Assembly: GCA_037447455.1 (NCBI GenBank)
Contig: JBBIGQ010000015.1
Coordinates: 1-59,441, forward strand
Length of the DNA stretch: 59,441 nucleotides
Direction of reading: 5' to 3'
DNA from: BPGX01 sp037447455
GTDB taxonomy: Bacteria > Bacteroidota > Bacteroidia > B-17B0 > Aurantibacillaceae
The notes under the pieces were generated by a model. It worked only from the letters and a program-made list of their open reading frames with translations, did not search any database and was not told the origin of the DNA. Below, in pieces: positions 51,159 to 59,439 of this stretch. The position numbers were made by a program, and so were the translations under genes. How positions within the stretch are numbered: position 1 is the first letter of the stretch; each line of letters opens with the position of its first letter.

Positions 51159-52457
51159 TTAAGAACTTGTTCCATTCTGCCAAGCAATATTCTGTGGAGT
51201 ATATGTTGCAACAACAAGTGAGCTTGTATTTGGCTTGAAGTCTGCTGCTGATACTCTTCCATCTCTATTATCATTATCCGCTCTTGTAAAACCTCTTGCT
51301 GTAATGGAAGCTGTTTCTTTAATGTTTCCGAAGTCGTCTATTTCGTCTTCAATCCTAAGCTGTTTGTTGTTTGCACATAATAAAGCTGATGCTCCAAGAT
51401 AAATTGCCAGCTTAATGTCTGAGTTGTGGATTGGGTTTTCAATTGGGTTTGGGTTGCCATAGTTGATTATTCCTCTTGAAGAGTCATAACCGCTATCACC
51501 ACTAATCCATACTCCGGGATTGTTTACATCAACAAGTATCAATGTTCCTTCAACTAAATGAGCTTCATAAGCACCCGTAAACATAGCAGCTTTATTGCCT
51601 TCTGATGTAATAAGAGCTATGTGCACTTTCTCAAACAAGGGGTCTTCTGCAAGTTGAGCAAACTGTCTGTCGTTCATTATGCAAACTCCTTTTATTGGCA
51701 CACCCATCACTGTAACAGTTGGATAACCAATTGTTAATTCGTTTGCAGCCATCTGCATTTTTCTGAGAGTTTTCATAGTGAAGCCATCGCCTGCCCCAAG
51801 ATTGTTTAATACAGTGGCTATGTTGGTCTCGTATGTGTTGTTATTTGAATTGTAAGCTACTTTACCATAACCCTCTACGAAAAAGTTAGGATGTGATTTC
51901 TGGACACAAACTCCAGCAAGTTCTGGAGTTTCAAGAAGATTGTCATCATAACCTTTGTAGATAGCTTGATAAGGAGAGTGTAACAGTAAATCCTGATTAA
52001 ATTTCTGTAAATCTGTTTTTACTCTGTTCAGCAATCTTTTTACTAATTGTGGATTTATTGCTTTTTCTCCATAAGAGCCATCACTAACTTTCAATGGTTT
52101 TCTGATTTGTGTAAACCATCCTTTTCTGTAAACCCATCTTCTATCTTCACCATATCCTTTTGCCTGTTGGTCGCCTAAGCGTGGGCGTTTAACAAGCGGT
52201 AACAAAACAGGAATGTCCATGTCCCAACCACCTTCGTGAAACCAATCCAAAAGAACTTCAATTGGTTTGCCGGTTGGAGCAACTGACTTGTTTCTTAATG
52301 CACCGTAAGGAACTGATGTTGGGTAGCCATATTGGTCTTTTCCACCCGGAAAGCCCATAAGGTCTCCCCAAACAGGTGGTTGATACCACTCGCTAAGTGT
52401 AAAATCTTTTTGCAATGCAGCACGATACATTGCAATTTCTTTATTTAATATTCCCAT
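51159..52457 (-). CDS. Major capsid protein (N4 gp56-like / DUF4043-like)
   Basis: The 432-residue protein follows the scaffold gene. Features include an N-terminal part with WYQPPVWGDLMGFPGG, VLLPLVKRPRLGDQQAKG, a helical stretch LVKRLLNRVKTDLQKFNQ and a late AIYLGASALLCANNKQLR. These fit HK97-fold major capsid proteins of N4-like type. ATG follows AATAGGAGTTTAGAA, a strong ribosome-binding site as expected for an abundant protein. Confidence 0.8.
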   Translation of the reverse strand: MGILNKEIAMYRAALQKDFTLSEWYQPPVWGDLMGFPGGKDQYGYPTSVPYGALRNKSVAPTGKPIEVLLDWFHEGGWDMDIPVLLPLVKRPRLGDQQAKGYGEDRRWVYRKGWFTQIRKPLKVSDGSYGEKAINPQLVKRLLNRVKTDLQKFNQDLLLHSPYQAIYKGYDDNLLETPELAGVCVQKSHPNFFVEGYGKVAYNSNNNTYETNIATVLNNLGAGDGFTMKTLRKMQMAANELTIGYPTVTVMGVPIKGVCIMNDRQFAQLAEDPLFEKVHIALITSEGNKAAMFTGAYEAHLVEGTLILVDVNNPGVWISGDSGYDSSRGIINYGNPNPIENPIHNSDIKLAIYLGASALLCANNKQLRIEDEIDDFGNIKETASITARGFTRADNDNRDGRVSAADFKPNTSSLVVATYTPQNIAWQNGTSS

Positions 52458-52494
52458 TTTCTAAACTCCTATTAAAATATTGTTTGTTTAATTT

Positions 52495-53853
52495 TTAACT
52501 TCTTTCTAACTCAGCAAGTATCCTTTTAATTTCAGTTGGACTTGCTTTTTCTATATCCTCAACACTGATAACTGATTTGCGACTTCCTGCTCCTCTACCC
52601 GATGCTTCCCGCAAAGTTTCTGATTTTAGTTTTTCTTTGCGGTATCTGTCGCCAAGTGTTTTTTTGTTAACGAACTCAGTGAGTATTTTATCATCATACT
52701 CTTCTTTGAATTTCTTTGCAAGCTCTCCTTGCTTTAACCAAAATGTTTTGCCTCTTCTACCAATTATTTTTGGCGAAGGGATGTAGTTCCCATTAGCATC
52801 TTTCCCTTCAATTATCAGCTTTTCAATTATAGGATTGTATGGAACGCCATTTTCATCTTTGGTAATAGTCAAATCTACGCCCAAATCTGCTTCGGTCAAT
52901 CCATACTTTTTTAATCCCTCCCGGATAGTTTCTATTTCCTTCTTTAAATCTTCTTCAAGAACGCCATATGGGTCATCGTTTAATGCCTTCAATCTTGGCA
53001 AGTTTTCAGGTGTAAGAATCGGGAGAACTTCTTCAGGGGATTCCTCGTATAGGTTAGGTAAATTTTTCTGGATGTAAATAAATTTACCAAATTCTTCCTT
53101 TATCTGTTTTTCTGCTAATGATTTGTCAATCTTAAATTCATTATCGGGGTTATCTATATCAAGGTCCCTGCGAAATTCTTTGTATTCTTCTGAGTCCATT
53201 GAATCAACATCTGGCATATTCGGATATTTGAGTTTGAGAAGTTTCAGCGTTTCTTTTTCAATAATTTTCTTGATTTCAGGGTCTTCTTCTGGAATATCAG
53301 GGAGTTCTATTTTGTCATATTTCGGCTTTTGGGGTGTTGATTGTTCTGGCTTGCCGACATTTCTTTGAACATCCACAAGAATTTTTATTAGCTCATCTCC
53401 GCTTTTTTCAAGAAATTCTTCTTTAAGCTGTCCAATTATTTTTTTGTTTTCCTTGAGATAGGGAGACTTAACCGCTATTGCGTGGGCTACTGCCTGAGCT
53501 ACTTCATCCTTGCTTTTGTTCTTGTAGTTGTTGAGAATTTTTTGGTCTTCTTCTGGCTGCTTGCTAATTAAATCTTCTGTTAATACAAAATCCTTATCCT
53601 CAATAACTACTTCTTCGCTTGGTTCTTCGTTTTCCTTGACGCCTGTTTCATCATTAGAAGTGTCCGGCTCTTCGGTTTCTAATGATTCGTCTGACGGAGT
53701 GTCTTCTATATCATCAGAAGTTCCGTCAATTTTTTCGTCAAGTATTTTAATTGCTTCGGCAAGTTCTTCCGGAGTTAAATCGTCAATAGCTTTTATTTGT
53801 TTGTCATCCGGAATATTGCTATTCAATAATTCAGATACTAAGTCTTTTCCCAT
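52495..53853 (-). CDS. Scaffold protein (putative)
   Basis: The 452-residue protein is very acidic (DDIEDTPSDESLETEEPDTS near residue 40), helical and without hydrophobic core motifs. It ends with a basic region before a short acidic helix (EDIEKASPTEIKRILAELER). An acidic scaffold just before the major capsid gene is the standard podovirus order. Confidence 0.75.
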   Translation of the reverse strand: MGKDLVSELLNSNIPDDKQIKAIDDLTPEELAEAIKILDEKIDGTSDDIEDTPSDESLETEEPDTSNDETGVKENEEPSEEVVIEDKDFVLTEDLISKQPEEDQKILNNYKNKSKDEVAQAVAHAIAVKSPYLKENKKIIGQLKEEFLEKSGDELIKILVDVQRNVGKPEQSTPQKPKYDKIELPDIPEEDPEIKKIIEKETLKLLKLKYPNMPDVDSMDSEEYKEFRRDLDIDNPDNEFKIDKSLAEKQIKEEFGKFIYIQKNLPNLYEESPEEVLPILTPENLPRLKALNDDPYGVLEEDLKKEIETIREGLKKYGLTEADLGVDLTITKDENGVPYNPIIEKLIIEGKDANGNYIPSPKIIGRRGKTFWLKQGELAKKFKEEYDDKILTEFVNKKTLGDRYRKEKLKSETLREASGRGAGSRKSVISVEDIEKASPTEIKRILAELERS

Positions 53854-53858
53854 TTTAT

Positions 53859-54299
53859 TTATCTCCCTAATATTTTGTTGACTTTATTTTGATATTTTGG
53901 ATTTACTTTGTATTTGTTATCATCGCTGTAAAGTTTTGCCGGATTCTGGTCAAAAAATCTAATTCCGCTTGATTGTTGTTTAACTGGTTCTTGCTTTACT
54001 TTTTTATACTCTTTTTTAAGATTATAAAATACATTTGGCTGTGTCTTTTTCGTTGGTGAATTAGAAGGCGTTATATTTTTGTTTTCCTCTGGAATAACTA
54101 CCGTTCCCGGTGCTTGTTTCGTCCATTCCGGTGGTGTTTTACTCATCCGCTTTGTTGGTTTAATTTGTTCGTTTATTTCTTCACCAGCTTCTTCATCCAT
54201 CATCATATTATTTTTTTTCTTAGCCGTTTTCTCTAACATCAGTTTTGCCATCACCGATTTTCTTAAACCTTTTTTGTTTTCATCGCCACTTCCTAACAT
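53859..54299 (-). CDS. Basic virion-region protein, 146 aa
   Basis: A Lys-rich, probably disordered protein (GLRKSVMAKLMLEKTAKKKN, then a Met-rich acidic bit, then Pro/Lys-rich). ATG 54299 follows AAAGGAGGTTTATT, the best ribosome-binding site in the region, so the longer frame to 54371 is not used. It shares the motif LRKSVxxKL with its upstream neighbour. Function unknown. Confidence 0.65.
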   Translation of the reverse strand: MLGSGDENKKGLRKSVMAKLMLEKTAKKKNNMMMDEEAGEEINEQIKPTKRMSKTPPEWTKQAPGTVVIPEENKNITPSNSPTKKTQPNVFYNLKKEYKKVKQEPVKQQSSGIRFFDQNPAKLYSDDNKYKVNPKYQNKVNKILGR

Positions 54300-54327
54300 A
54301 ATAAACCTCCTTTGGGTTTTAATCTTA

Positions 54328-54633
54328 TTAGCTTTGATAATTTTTAATAATATCTTCCGTAGAACATTCAAAAAATGTTTTTGCGTATTTGCTGAAGTCG
54401 TCTATTGTATTAAATATTTTTGTAAATGAGATGCTTTCTCTAACCTCAGCTATGCCATCACCGTTTTTTTTATAGGGCTTGGTTGGTAGTCCTGATAAGG
54501 AAAATCTTGCGTATATTTTACCATCTACAAATGTTACTTCATATATTTCTCTCTTGATTTTCGGAGCTTTTATATCTTCGTATAACCCTAATTTGTTCGC
54601 AACAGATTTTCTAAGTTCTTGTTTGTTTTCCAT
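54328..54633 (-). CDS. First gene of the virion operon, 101 aa
   Basis: Unrecognised protein. It opens MENKQELRKSVANKLGLYED, sharing LRKSVxxKL with the next gene, then a beta-rich part (VTFVDGKIYARFSLSGLP) and a helical end. ATG follows AAAGGAGAAAAG, located immediately after the terminator-like hairpin. Confidence 0.6.
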   Translation of the reverse strand: MENKQELRKSVANKLGLYEDIKAPKIKREIYEVTFVDGKIYARFSLSGLPTKPYKKNGDGIAEVRESISFTKIFNTIDDFSKYAKTFFECSTEDIIKNYQS

Positions 54634-54655
54634 CTTTTCTCCTTTTTTTATTTTT

Positions 54656-54710
54656 ATAAAAAAACGGTTACTGATTCGTCAAGGGTTTGGCTAACGAATC
54701 AATAACCGTT
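54656..54710 (-). terminator. Intrinsic terminator-like hairpin with T run
   Basis: Arms 54663-54679 and 54694-54710 pair over 17 positions with one mismatch, loop 14. On the minus strand they are followed by seven T, then ATAAAAA. It lies between the late promoter and the first virion gene, only 23 bases before the ATG. On the same strand TTGACG in the loop and TTATAA after the hairpin could form a weak second promoter. Confidence 0.85.
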
Positions 54711-54739
54711 GATTATTTCCTATAATTTACGATTATATC

Positions 54740-54805
54740 CCCCTCAGATAAGGGGTCAGTCATCTTTCTTGATAATTATAAGAGGAGAGATATTTCTCTC
54801 CTCTT
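54740..54805 (-). other. Two further leader hairpins
   Basis: Arms 54780-54790/54795-54805 form a perfect 11-bp stem with a 4-base loop; arms 54740-54744/54751-54755 form a 5-bp GC-rich stem. Neither is followed by a T run. They lie in the untranslated leader between the late promoter and the virion genes and could compete with or process the leader RNA. Confidence 0.8.
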
Positions 54806-54866
54806 TAGGAAAGCAACACAAGAAAGAAAGGGAAAGAACGCAAGAACTTTTTATTGAGTTCCCATC

Positions 54867-54897
54867 CAAACATATATTATTTCTAATAAAAATCAAA
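54867..54897 (-). promoter_or_regulatory. Late promoter, exact Bacteroidota consensus
   Basis: TTTG (54897-54894), 19 bases, TATGTTTG (54874-54867): an exact match to the Bacteroidota -33/-7 consensus. It lies just after the Stealth-like gene stop and would start a leader of about 230 nt before the virion operon. Confidence 0.8.
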
Positions 54898-54903
54898 TAC
54901 TTT

Positions 54904-55647
54904 TTATAAATTCTCTTGATTTTCAAATATACTTGGCTTTGAATAGAGTTTGTCAAATAATTCTGCCATTGCCCTTGATATTTCATCTGTGCTAAATAAG
55001 TCCGTATCTGATATTTGTTCGATTATGGCTTTTTTGTTATGTATTAACTTTATTTTCTTATCTGACCTGATTTTCCCTTCTATCTTAAGAGTATTTGCGT
55101 AAAGAGATTTAATTACGAACCCCACCGGATATTGGTCCCAATTGTATTCGTTCATTATCTCAATGAATTTATCTTTTTCATATTTCATTGGATAATGTAT
55201 ATCAAAATGTTTTATAGGCAAGTTTCTGCTTTTCAATACTTCAATCGTATTGTAAAGGGCTTTGGCGTAGTAATCTTTAACCTGCCTTTTTTTATGTTTT
55301 TCAATAAGGTCTTCTTCACTGTGATAATAATCTATTATTGAAAAATCAATTTCTTTTAACAGGAAAAAATCATCGTTAAAAAATATAAATGGATTTGATA
55401 TTTCTTGTGTCTCGCACGCAACCAATAGCTTTTCTAATATTCTTCTTTCTTTTAAGTGATGTGGTGCTTCAGTTGCAGGAATATGGATTATCTTGTCATT
55501 CAAATAAGGGGGCTTGTCTCCGATTACAAATACTTTACCGTAATTCTTACCATATTTTTCTAATGACCTGAGAGAATATCTAAATTCTCTCCCTCTCCAC
55601 TTAGAATAACCTTCTCCATATATGTAAACTATGTCCGGGAACATCAT
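54904..55647 (-). CDS. Stealth-like sugar-phosphate transferase
   Basis: The 247-residue protein has WRGREFRYSLRSLEKYG, FIFFNDDFFLLKEID and HFDIHYPMKYEKDKF, the order of conserved regions in Stealth proteins, which transfer hexose-1-phosphate to capsule or wall glycans. The family is usually longer, so this is a short version. It is the last gene of the sugar-gene group. Confidence 0.7.
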   Translation of the reverse strand: MMFPDIVYIYGEGYSKWRGREFRYSLRSLEKYGKNYGKVFVIGDKPPYLNDKIIHIPATEAPHHLKERRILEKLLVACETQEISNPFIFFNDDFFLLKEIDFSIIDYYHSEEDLIEKHKKRQVKDYYAKALYNTIEVLKSRNLPIKHFDIHYPMKYEKDKFIEIMNEYNWDQYPVGFVIKSLYANTLKIEGKIRSDKKIKLIHNKKAIIEQISDTDLFSTDEISRAMAELFDKLYSKPSIFENQENL

Positions 55648-55667
55648 TCTCCGGTCAATTTATTTTT

Positions 55668-56315
55668 TTATAATCTTTGATTTGTGATGATTGATAATGT
55701 TTCTGCTGTTTTAACTCCGTGAAAGAATATAGCCCCTTCTTTAACTGCTGTCCTCAATTCTTTGTAGTGCTTTGGCTCTATTGTGTTTTTTGAATACGCT
55801 CTTTTAATTTTCAATAAATCAGTTACAGGAACATTCGCAAATTCAACGGCTCTGCCAATAAATCTATCTGAGTAATATCTATCGTTTGTGCATACAAGCG
55901 GTAAGTGTTTGACTACTTTAATAAATGCTTCTCTGGTAAATAACATAGGATAATGTAAATAAAATTTCCCTTTGAATTTGATTGGTTTATTTTGTAAATA
56001 TTTTGCCGCCGATACCCCACTTGTTTTCGGTATTACTTCTTCTGGTAATGCCAATGCAAACGAATCATATTCCATCAATAATATGTAATCCCATTCTATT
56101 TCTGAAGCATAATCGAATATTGCCATTATTCTTTGTGCTGATATTTCGCCGTGATGTTCTGCTTTACCTATCAAAACTTCTTTATCTACCCCCATCGCAG
56201 AATTCTCAGGAGATGTAAACCATAGTTCGCCACCAAGTTTTTCCCAATAATTTCTATGCCTGTCAACCGTTTCTTTGGCTTCGCTATGTGTCATTACAAG
56301 TGATAATAATTTCAT
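55668..56315 (-). CDS. Glycosyltransferase-like protein (GT-A type)
   Basis: The 215-residue protein has an N-terminal strand and helix (LLSLVMTHSEAKETVDRHRN), DYILLMEYDSFALALP with a DxD-like acidic motif, then GKFYLHYPMLFTREAFIKVV and EGAIFFHGVK. These are hallmarks of a small GT-A transferase. It overlaps the methyltransferase gene by four bases and is likely co-regulated. Confidence 0.65.
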   Translation of the reverse strand: MKLLSLVMTHSEAKETVDRHRNYWEKLGGELWFTSPENSAMGVDKEVLIGKAEHHGEISAQRIMAIFDYASEIEWDYILLMEYDSFALALPEEVIPKTSGVSAAKYLQNKPIKFKGKFYLHYPMLFTREAFIKVVKHLPLVCTNDRYYSDRFIGRAVEFANVPVTDLLKIKRAYSKNTIEPKHYKELRTAVKEGAIFFHGVKTAETLSIITNQRL

Positions 56316-56947
56316 TCAACTACTCTCTGAATAATATATATCCCCCTGTCTGTGTCGCTTGCCGGTTGATAATCGAATAATGCATCATATTTTTGTAAAT
56401 CAAGACTTTCTATTGCTCTTCTTACTTCTATACCTTTGACTTGTCTTTCTTCATCTATTTTGTCTTTTGATTGTGAATAAGGGTCTGAATCGTGGAACAT
56501 AATTATTCCACCCCTTTTTATTATTCTATCGGCTTCAGTAAAGTCTTCTATCACTGCTTCAAATGAGTGGTCCCCATCAATCAATATAGCATTGACGCTA
56601 TTATGCTTAAATCTTTTAAGTGCTTCCGGGCTTCCTTGCAAGTCTAATATTGTTTTGTTTTCATATCCCCGTATGTTTTTATATAAATCTTCAAGATTTA
56701 ACGACCAGCCATTATCTATATCAATCCCTGTCGCTAAATATTTACCGCCATCTATCATATTATCAAGTATTGAACATATTTTTGCGAATGTTCTGCCTTC
56801 CGCAACTCCAATCTCTATGTATTGAAATGTTTCGTCTTTGTTTTCTCTCAAATCAATTAAATAATTTTCGCTTGCTATTGTTAATGCTTTTTCAATAAAC
56901 TTACCGCAATTTTCCATCGCAATTCCCCAGCCTGTTATTTTTTCCAT
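56312..56947 (-). CDS. Class I SAM methyltransferase (Methyltransf_24-like)
   Basis: The 211-residue enzyme has SAM motif I YIEIGVAEGRTFAKI, ATGIDIDNGW, AILIDGDHSFEAV and RGGIIMFHDSD, the order seen in sugar- and small-molecule-modifying methyltransferases. In the sugar-gene cluster it probably methylates a glycan. Confidence 0.8.
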   Translation of the reverse strand: MEKITGWGIAMENCGKFIEKALTIASENYLIDLRENKDETFQYIEIGVAEGRTFAKICSILDNMIDGGKYLATGIDIDNGWSLNLEDLYKNIRGYENKTILDLQGSPEALKRFKHNSVNAILIDGDHSFEAVIEDFTEADRIIKRGGIIMFHDSDPYSQSKDKIDEERQVKGIEVRRAIESLDLQKYDALFDYQPASDTDRGIYIIQRVVE

Positions 56948-56959
56948 ATATATATCCTT

Positions 56960-58459
56960 TTAATAGTAATATGTTAATTTATTGAATTTCCAATCATTCC
57001 AATTACCTCCATACCTGTTCAGCCAATCTTGACCCAATGCTCTATTGTGTAAATTCTCCGGGCAATTCCTGTTTTCTTTTGCTTCCCAAAATGATTTGTG
57101 CTTTTCGTGATATATCGCCTTATGTATTTCAGTTCCTTTCGACCGCTTAATCATATTACGCATTACCATGTCCCACGCTTCTCTTGCGTAATACATATCA
57201 GGATATATTTCTTTGTGTTTATTCCACCACCTTTTAGTGAATGCGAATACATCACTGCCAGCATACCACTTGCCTTTGCCTACTTGTGATTCTGAAATGA
57301 ATAAATTAGTTATTTTCTCAAAATCATGTCTGTGAAAGTAAACTGCTTCATGTCTGTCTGTTTCGTGTAATATCCATCCGCTAATGCCGGGAACAAAACA
57401 TATATCTGCATTCGTTATTAAGATTATATCATCATCGCTTGCTTCCTCTGCTGCATAGTCTATCATTTTTTTTACTTTTGGTATGTTGTTATTGCTTGGA
57501 TAATAATGAAATCTCCATCTATCCAAACCAGCAAGTTTTCTTTCATTTAACCAAGAAATATGAGCTAAAGAATATCTACGCTGTGTATCTTTATCGGGGT
57601 TTATAGCTGAACTTGTAACCAAATGTATTGTTGGTCTTTTGTAATTAAATCTTTGTTTTACTGCTTGAATTATTTCATCTATCCTGTCAAACACTTCTGA
57701 ATAAAGCACTCTTAGTATATGTTCTCTTCGCCAGCTTGATTGATGCCATTTATCTTTTAAGTCTGATATTAAGCTAATTACCGGCAATTTTTTATATGTT
57801 TGGACCGCTTCTGCTAAGTGTAATGGTGCTGAGTCTATCGCTATTAAACAATCAGCTTTTTCATATAGGGTTAATAAATCATAGATTTGTTCCGCTTTCA
57901 CTTCTGATATATCAAGTATGTGATAAAAGTTTCCAAGTCTTTCGTTGAGTTTGTTTAATAATTTTTGTGCTTTGTCAAATGGTGATGAATTCCCTCGTAG
58001 TGCGGTTAATACAATTGGCTTTGTTATCTTATCTATTTCCAATCGTTCATTAATTTCTAATTCTCTGTCAATATCTCTGTTTGTTATAATCAGTGGTAAA
58101 GCACCCCACGCAATCGGGCATTGCGTGAATCGCCATGCCTCTCTTAGGAATGAATTGCATTGTTTATCATATTTGTAATTCTTACCGTAAACAGAACAAT
58201 TGATTAGTTTATATCCGGGAAAGTTTTGGTAAACATAAGCTATTGCTCCTGTTATATCCCAATATTCTCCCGGATAAACTTCTTTTTCAAGATAATCAAA
58301 CCCATCAAGAACACCAGCATATTGTCTTGCCGATATTACTTTGGGCTTATAATTGTGTTGCCTTGCTTCATACTCAACTGCGGGAATAATGTTTAGTATA
58401 TCACCTACTCTCCCAAGCATTAAGTATATTTTTTTTTGGTTTGTCAAATCAAAACTCAA
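56960..58459 (-). CDS. Two-domain glycosyltransferase (GT9-like + GT-A-like)
   Basis: The N-terminal ~270 residues resemble the GT-B ADP-heptosyltransferase family (GRVGDILNIIPAVEYEA near the start, CLIAIDSAPLHLAEAVQ near residue 205). The C-terminal ~220 residues are a different, GT-A-like domain with DIILITNADICFVPGISG, EAVYFHRHDF and an Arg/Trp-rich end. The fusion suggests addition of two sugars in series. It overlaps the KH gene by 11 bases; the start is TTG 58459 or possibly TTG 58447, as no ATG precedes the first strand. Confidence 0.75.
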   Translation of the reverse strand: MSFDLTNQKKIYLMLGRVGDILNIIPAVEYEARQHNYKPKVISARQYAGVLDGFDYLEKEVYPGEYWDITGAIAYVYQNFPGYKLINCSVYGKNYKYDKQCNSFLREAWRFTQCPIAWGALPLIITNRDIDRELEINERLEIDKITKPIVLTALRGNSSPFDKAQKLLNKLNERLGNFYHILDISEVKAEQIYDLLTLYEKADCLIAIDSAPLHLAEAVQTYKKLPVISLISDLKDKWHQSSWRREHILRVLYSEVFDRIDEIIQAVKQRFNYKRPTIHLVTSSAINPDKDTQRRYSLAHISWLNERKLAGLDRWRFHYYPSNNNIPKVKKMIDYAAEEASDDDIILITNADICFVPGISGWILHETDRHEAVYFHRHDFEKITNLFISESQVGKGKWYAGSDVFAFTKRWWNKHKEIYPDMYYAREAWDMVMRNMIKRSKGTEIHKAIYHEKHKSFWEAKENRNCPENLHNRALGQDWLNRYGGNWNDWKFNKLTYYY

Positions 58460-58685
58460 TTAAATCAACTAATACTTTATTCTCTCTTTCCTTAGCACCG
58501 ATAGCTTTCATAATCACTCTGATTGCTGAAATATTCTGTCCTTTTTTCCCGATTACTTTCCCTATATCATTTTGTTCAACACTGATTTTAAATTTGGTGA
58601 TATTCCCTTCTTGCTTTTCTTCAACTTTAACTGACTGTGGTTTGTCCACAAGTTTCTTTACAAGAAATTCAACAACTTCTTTCAT
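58449..58685 (-). CDS. khpA-like: KhpA-like KH-domain RNA-binding protein
   Basis: The 78-residue protein starts MKEVVEFLVKKLVDKPQSV and has the KH loop VIGKKGQNISAIRVIMKA (GxxG as GKKG), the layout and length of bacterial KhpA. KhpA binds RNA widely and pairs with KhpB in cell-envelope and sRNA control. No KhpB is in this genome, so it may act with the host partner or replace the host protein. Confidence 0.85.
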   Translation of the reverse strand: MKEVVEFLVKKLVDKPQSVKVEEKQEGNITKFKISVEQNDIGKVIGKKGQNISAIRVIMKAIGAKERENKVLVDLIEF

Positions 58686-58728
58686 TTTGGTATTCCTTTT
58701 TTTTGTGATTGATAATTGATTAAGGGTC

Positions 58729-58974
58729 TTACATTATTTTTCTAAATTCTTTCGGGTCTGATGAGTTGAACGCTTCACGCCTTTGTGTTGCATTCAGGTT
58801 GTGTCCCGGCGGTAAGTCAACAAATCTAATCCCTAATAGATTTCCTATCAGTCTGTGCATATCATTTTTACATTTTGGGCATTTGTGGGTTTTTTTGGTG
58901 CTATCACTCGGCAATTCCCATATATCTTTTTCTATGTGGTTGCATTTACTACATTTGTAATCGTAGAACGGCAT
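58729..58974 (-). CDS. FmdB-type zinc-ribbon protein
   Basis: The 81-residue protein has YDYKCSKCNHIEKD and THKCPKCKNDMHRLIG, the two CxxC pairs of an FmdB-type zinc ribbon, then a polar C-terminal tail (NATQRREAFNSSDPKEF). FmdB-like proteins are small regulators in bacteria and also occur in phages. ATG 58974 lies 12 bases after the preceding stop. Confidence 0.8.
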   Translation of the reverse strand: MPFYDYKCSKCNHIEKDIWELPSDSTKKTHKCPKCKNDMHRLIGNLLGIRFVDLPPGHNLNATQRREAFNSSDPKEFRKIM

Positions 58975-58986
58975 TCAATTACTCCC

Positions 58987-59214
58987 TTATTCTTTTACTG
59001 TTTGCAGCGTTGGATACTTATGTGTTGGCTGTATGGTTTCTTTTTTTATCCTCATAACCGTTTCATACATCTTCGTAATTCTTAAATATTTTGCAGGTAT
59101 ATTCCGGATTGCATTTTCTATCTTATCAAGTATTTCTCTATTAACGGCATCTGGGCAAAGTCTCCGTGTTTCTTCAAGTGATTGCTTTAATGTGTGTATC
59201 TTTATTCTTTCCAT
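58987..59214 (-). CDS. Hypothetical protein, 75 aa
   Basis: Unrecognised helical protein, basic (IKIHTLKQSLEETRRLCPDA, then a Lys/Arg-rich middle). It abuts the membrane-protein gene (one base after 59215) and is probably translated with it. Confidence 0.6.
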   Translation of the reverse strand: MERIKIHTLKQSLEETRRLCPDAVNREILDKIENAIRNIPAKYLRITKMYETVMRIKKETIQPTHKYPTLQTVKE

Positions 59215-59439
59215 CTACTTTATTTGCCCTGTTTTGTATCTCAGTTTTTCTTTCGTCTCTTCTTCAAGTTTTCTCGCCCTGTATGTTGCCGCTACTTTCT
59301 TGAAGAAGTTGATACTTTTGCTAATTACTTTTGTTATATCCCCCCTTATTGTCAAGATTAGCAATATCATCCCAGCATAAATCCATATATTAGAAAAGAT
59401 GAATACGATTAATTTGTAAATCATTTCAGGTGTGTTCAT
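59215..59439 (-). CDS. Small membrane protein spanning the circular join, 74 aa
   Basis: One hydrophobic segment (IYKLIVFIFSNIWIYAGMIL) then a basic helix. The gene is complete here and its first 41 codons recur at 1-125, so in the circle it directly follows the portal gene. Function unknown. Its continuity across the join supports a circular genome. Confidence 0.75.
   Translation of the reverse strand: MNTPEMIYKLIVFIFSNIWIYAGMILLILTIRGDITKVISKSINFFKKVAATYRARKLEEETKEKLRYKTGQIK

Noticed and set aside
266..59380. Many plus-strand frames of 60-160 codons
   Set aside because: They oppose well-supported minus-strand genes, are rich in Ser/Leu/Phe/Cys as expected of antisense AT-rich coding, and lack ribosome-binding sites or motifs.
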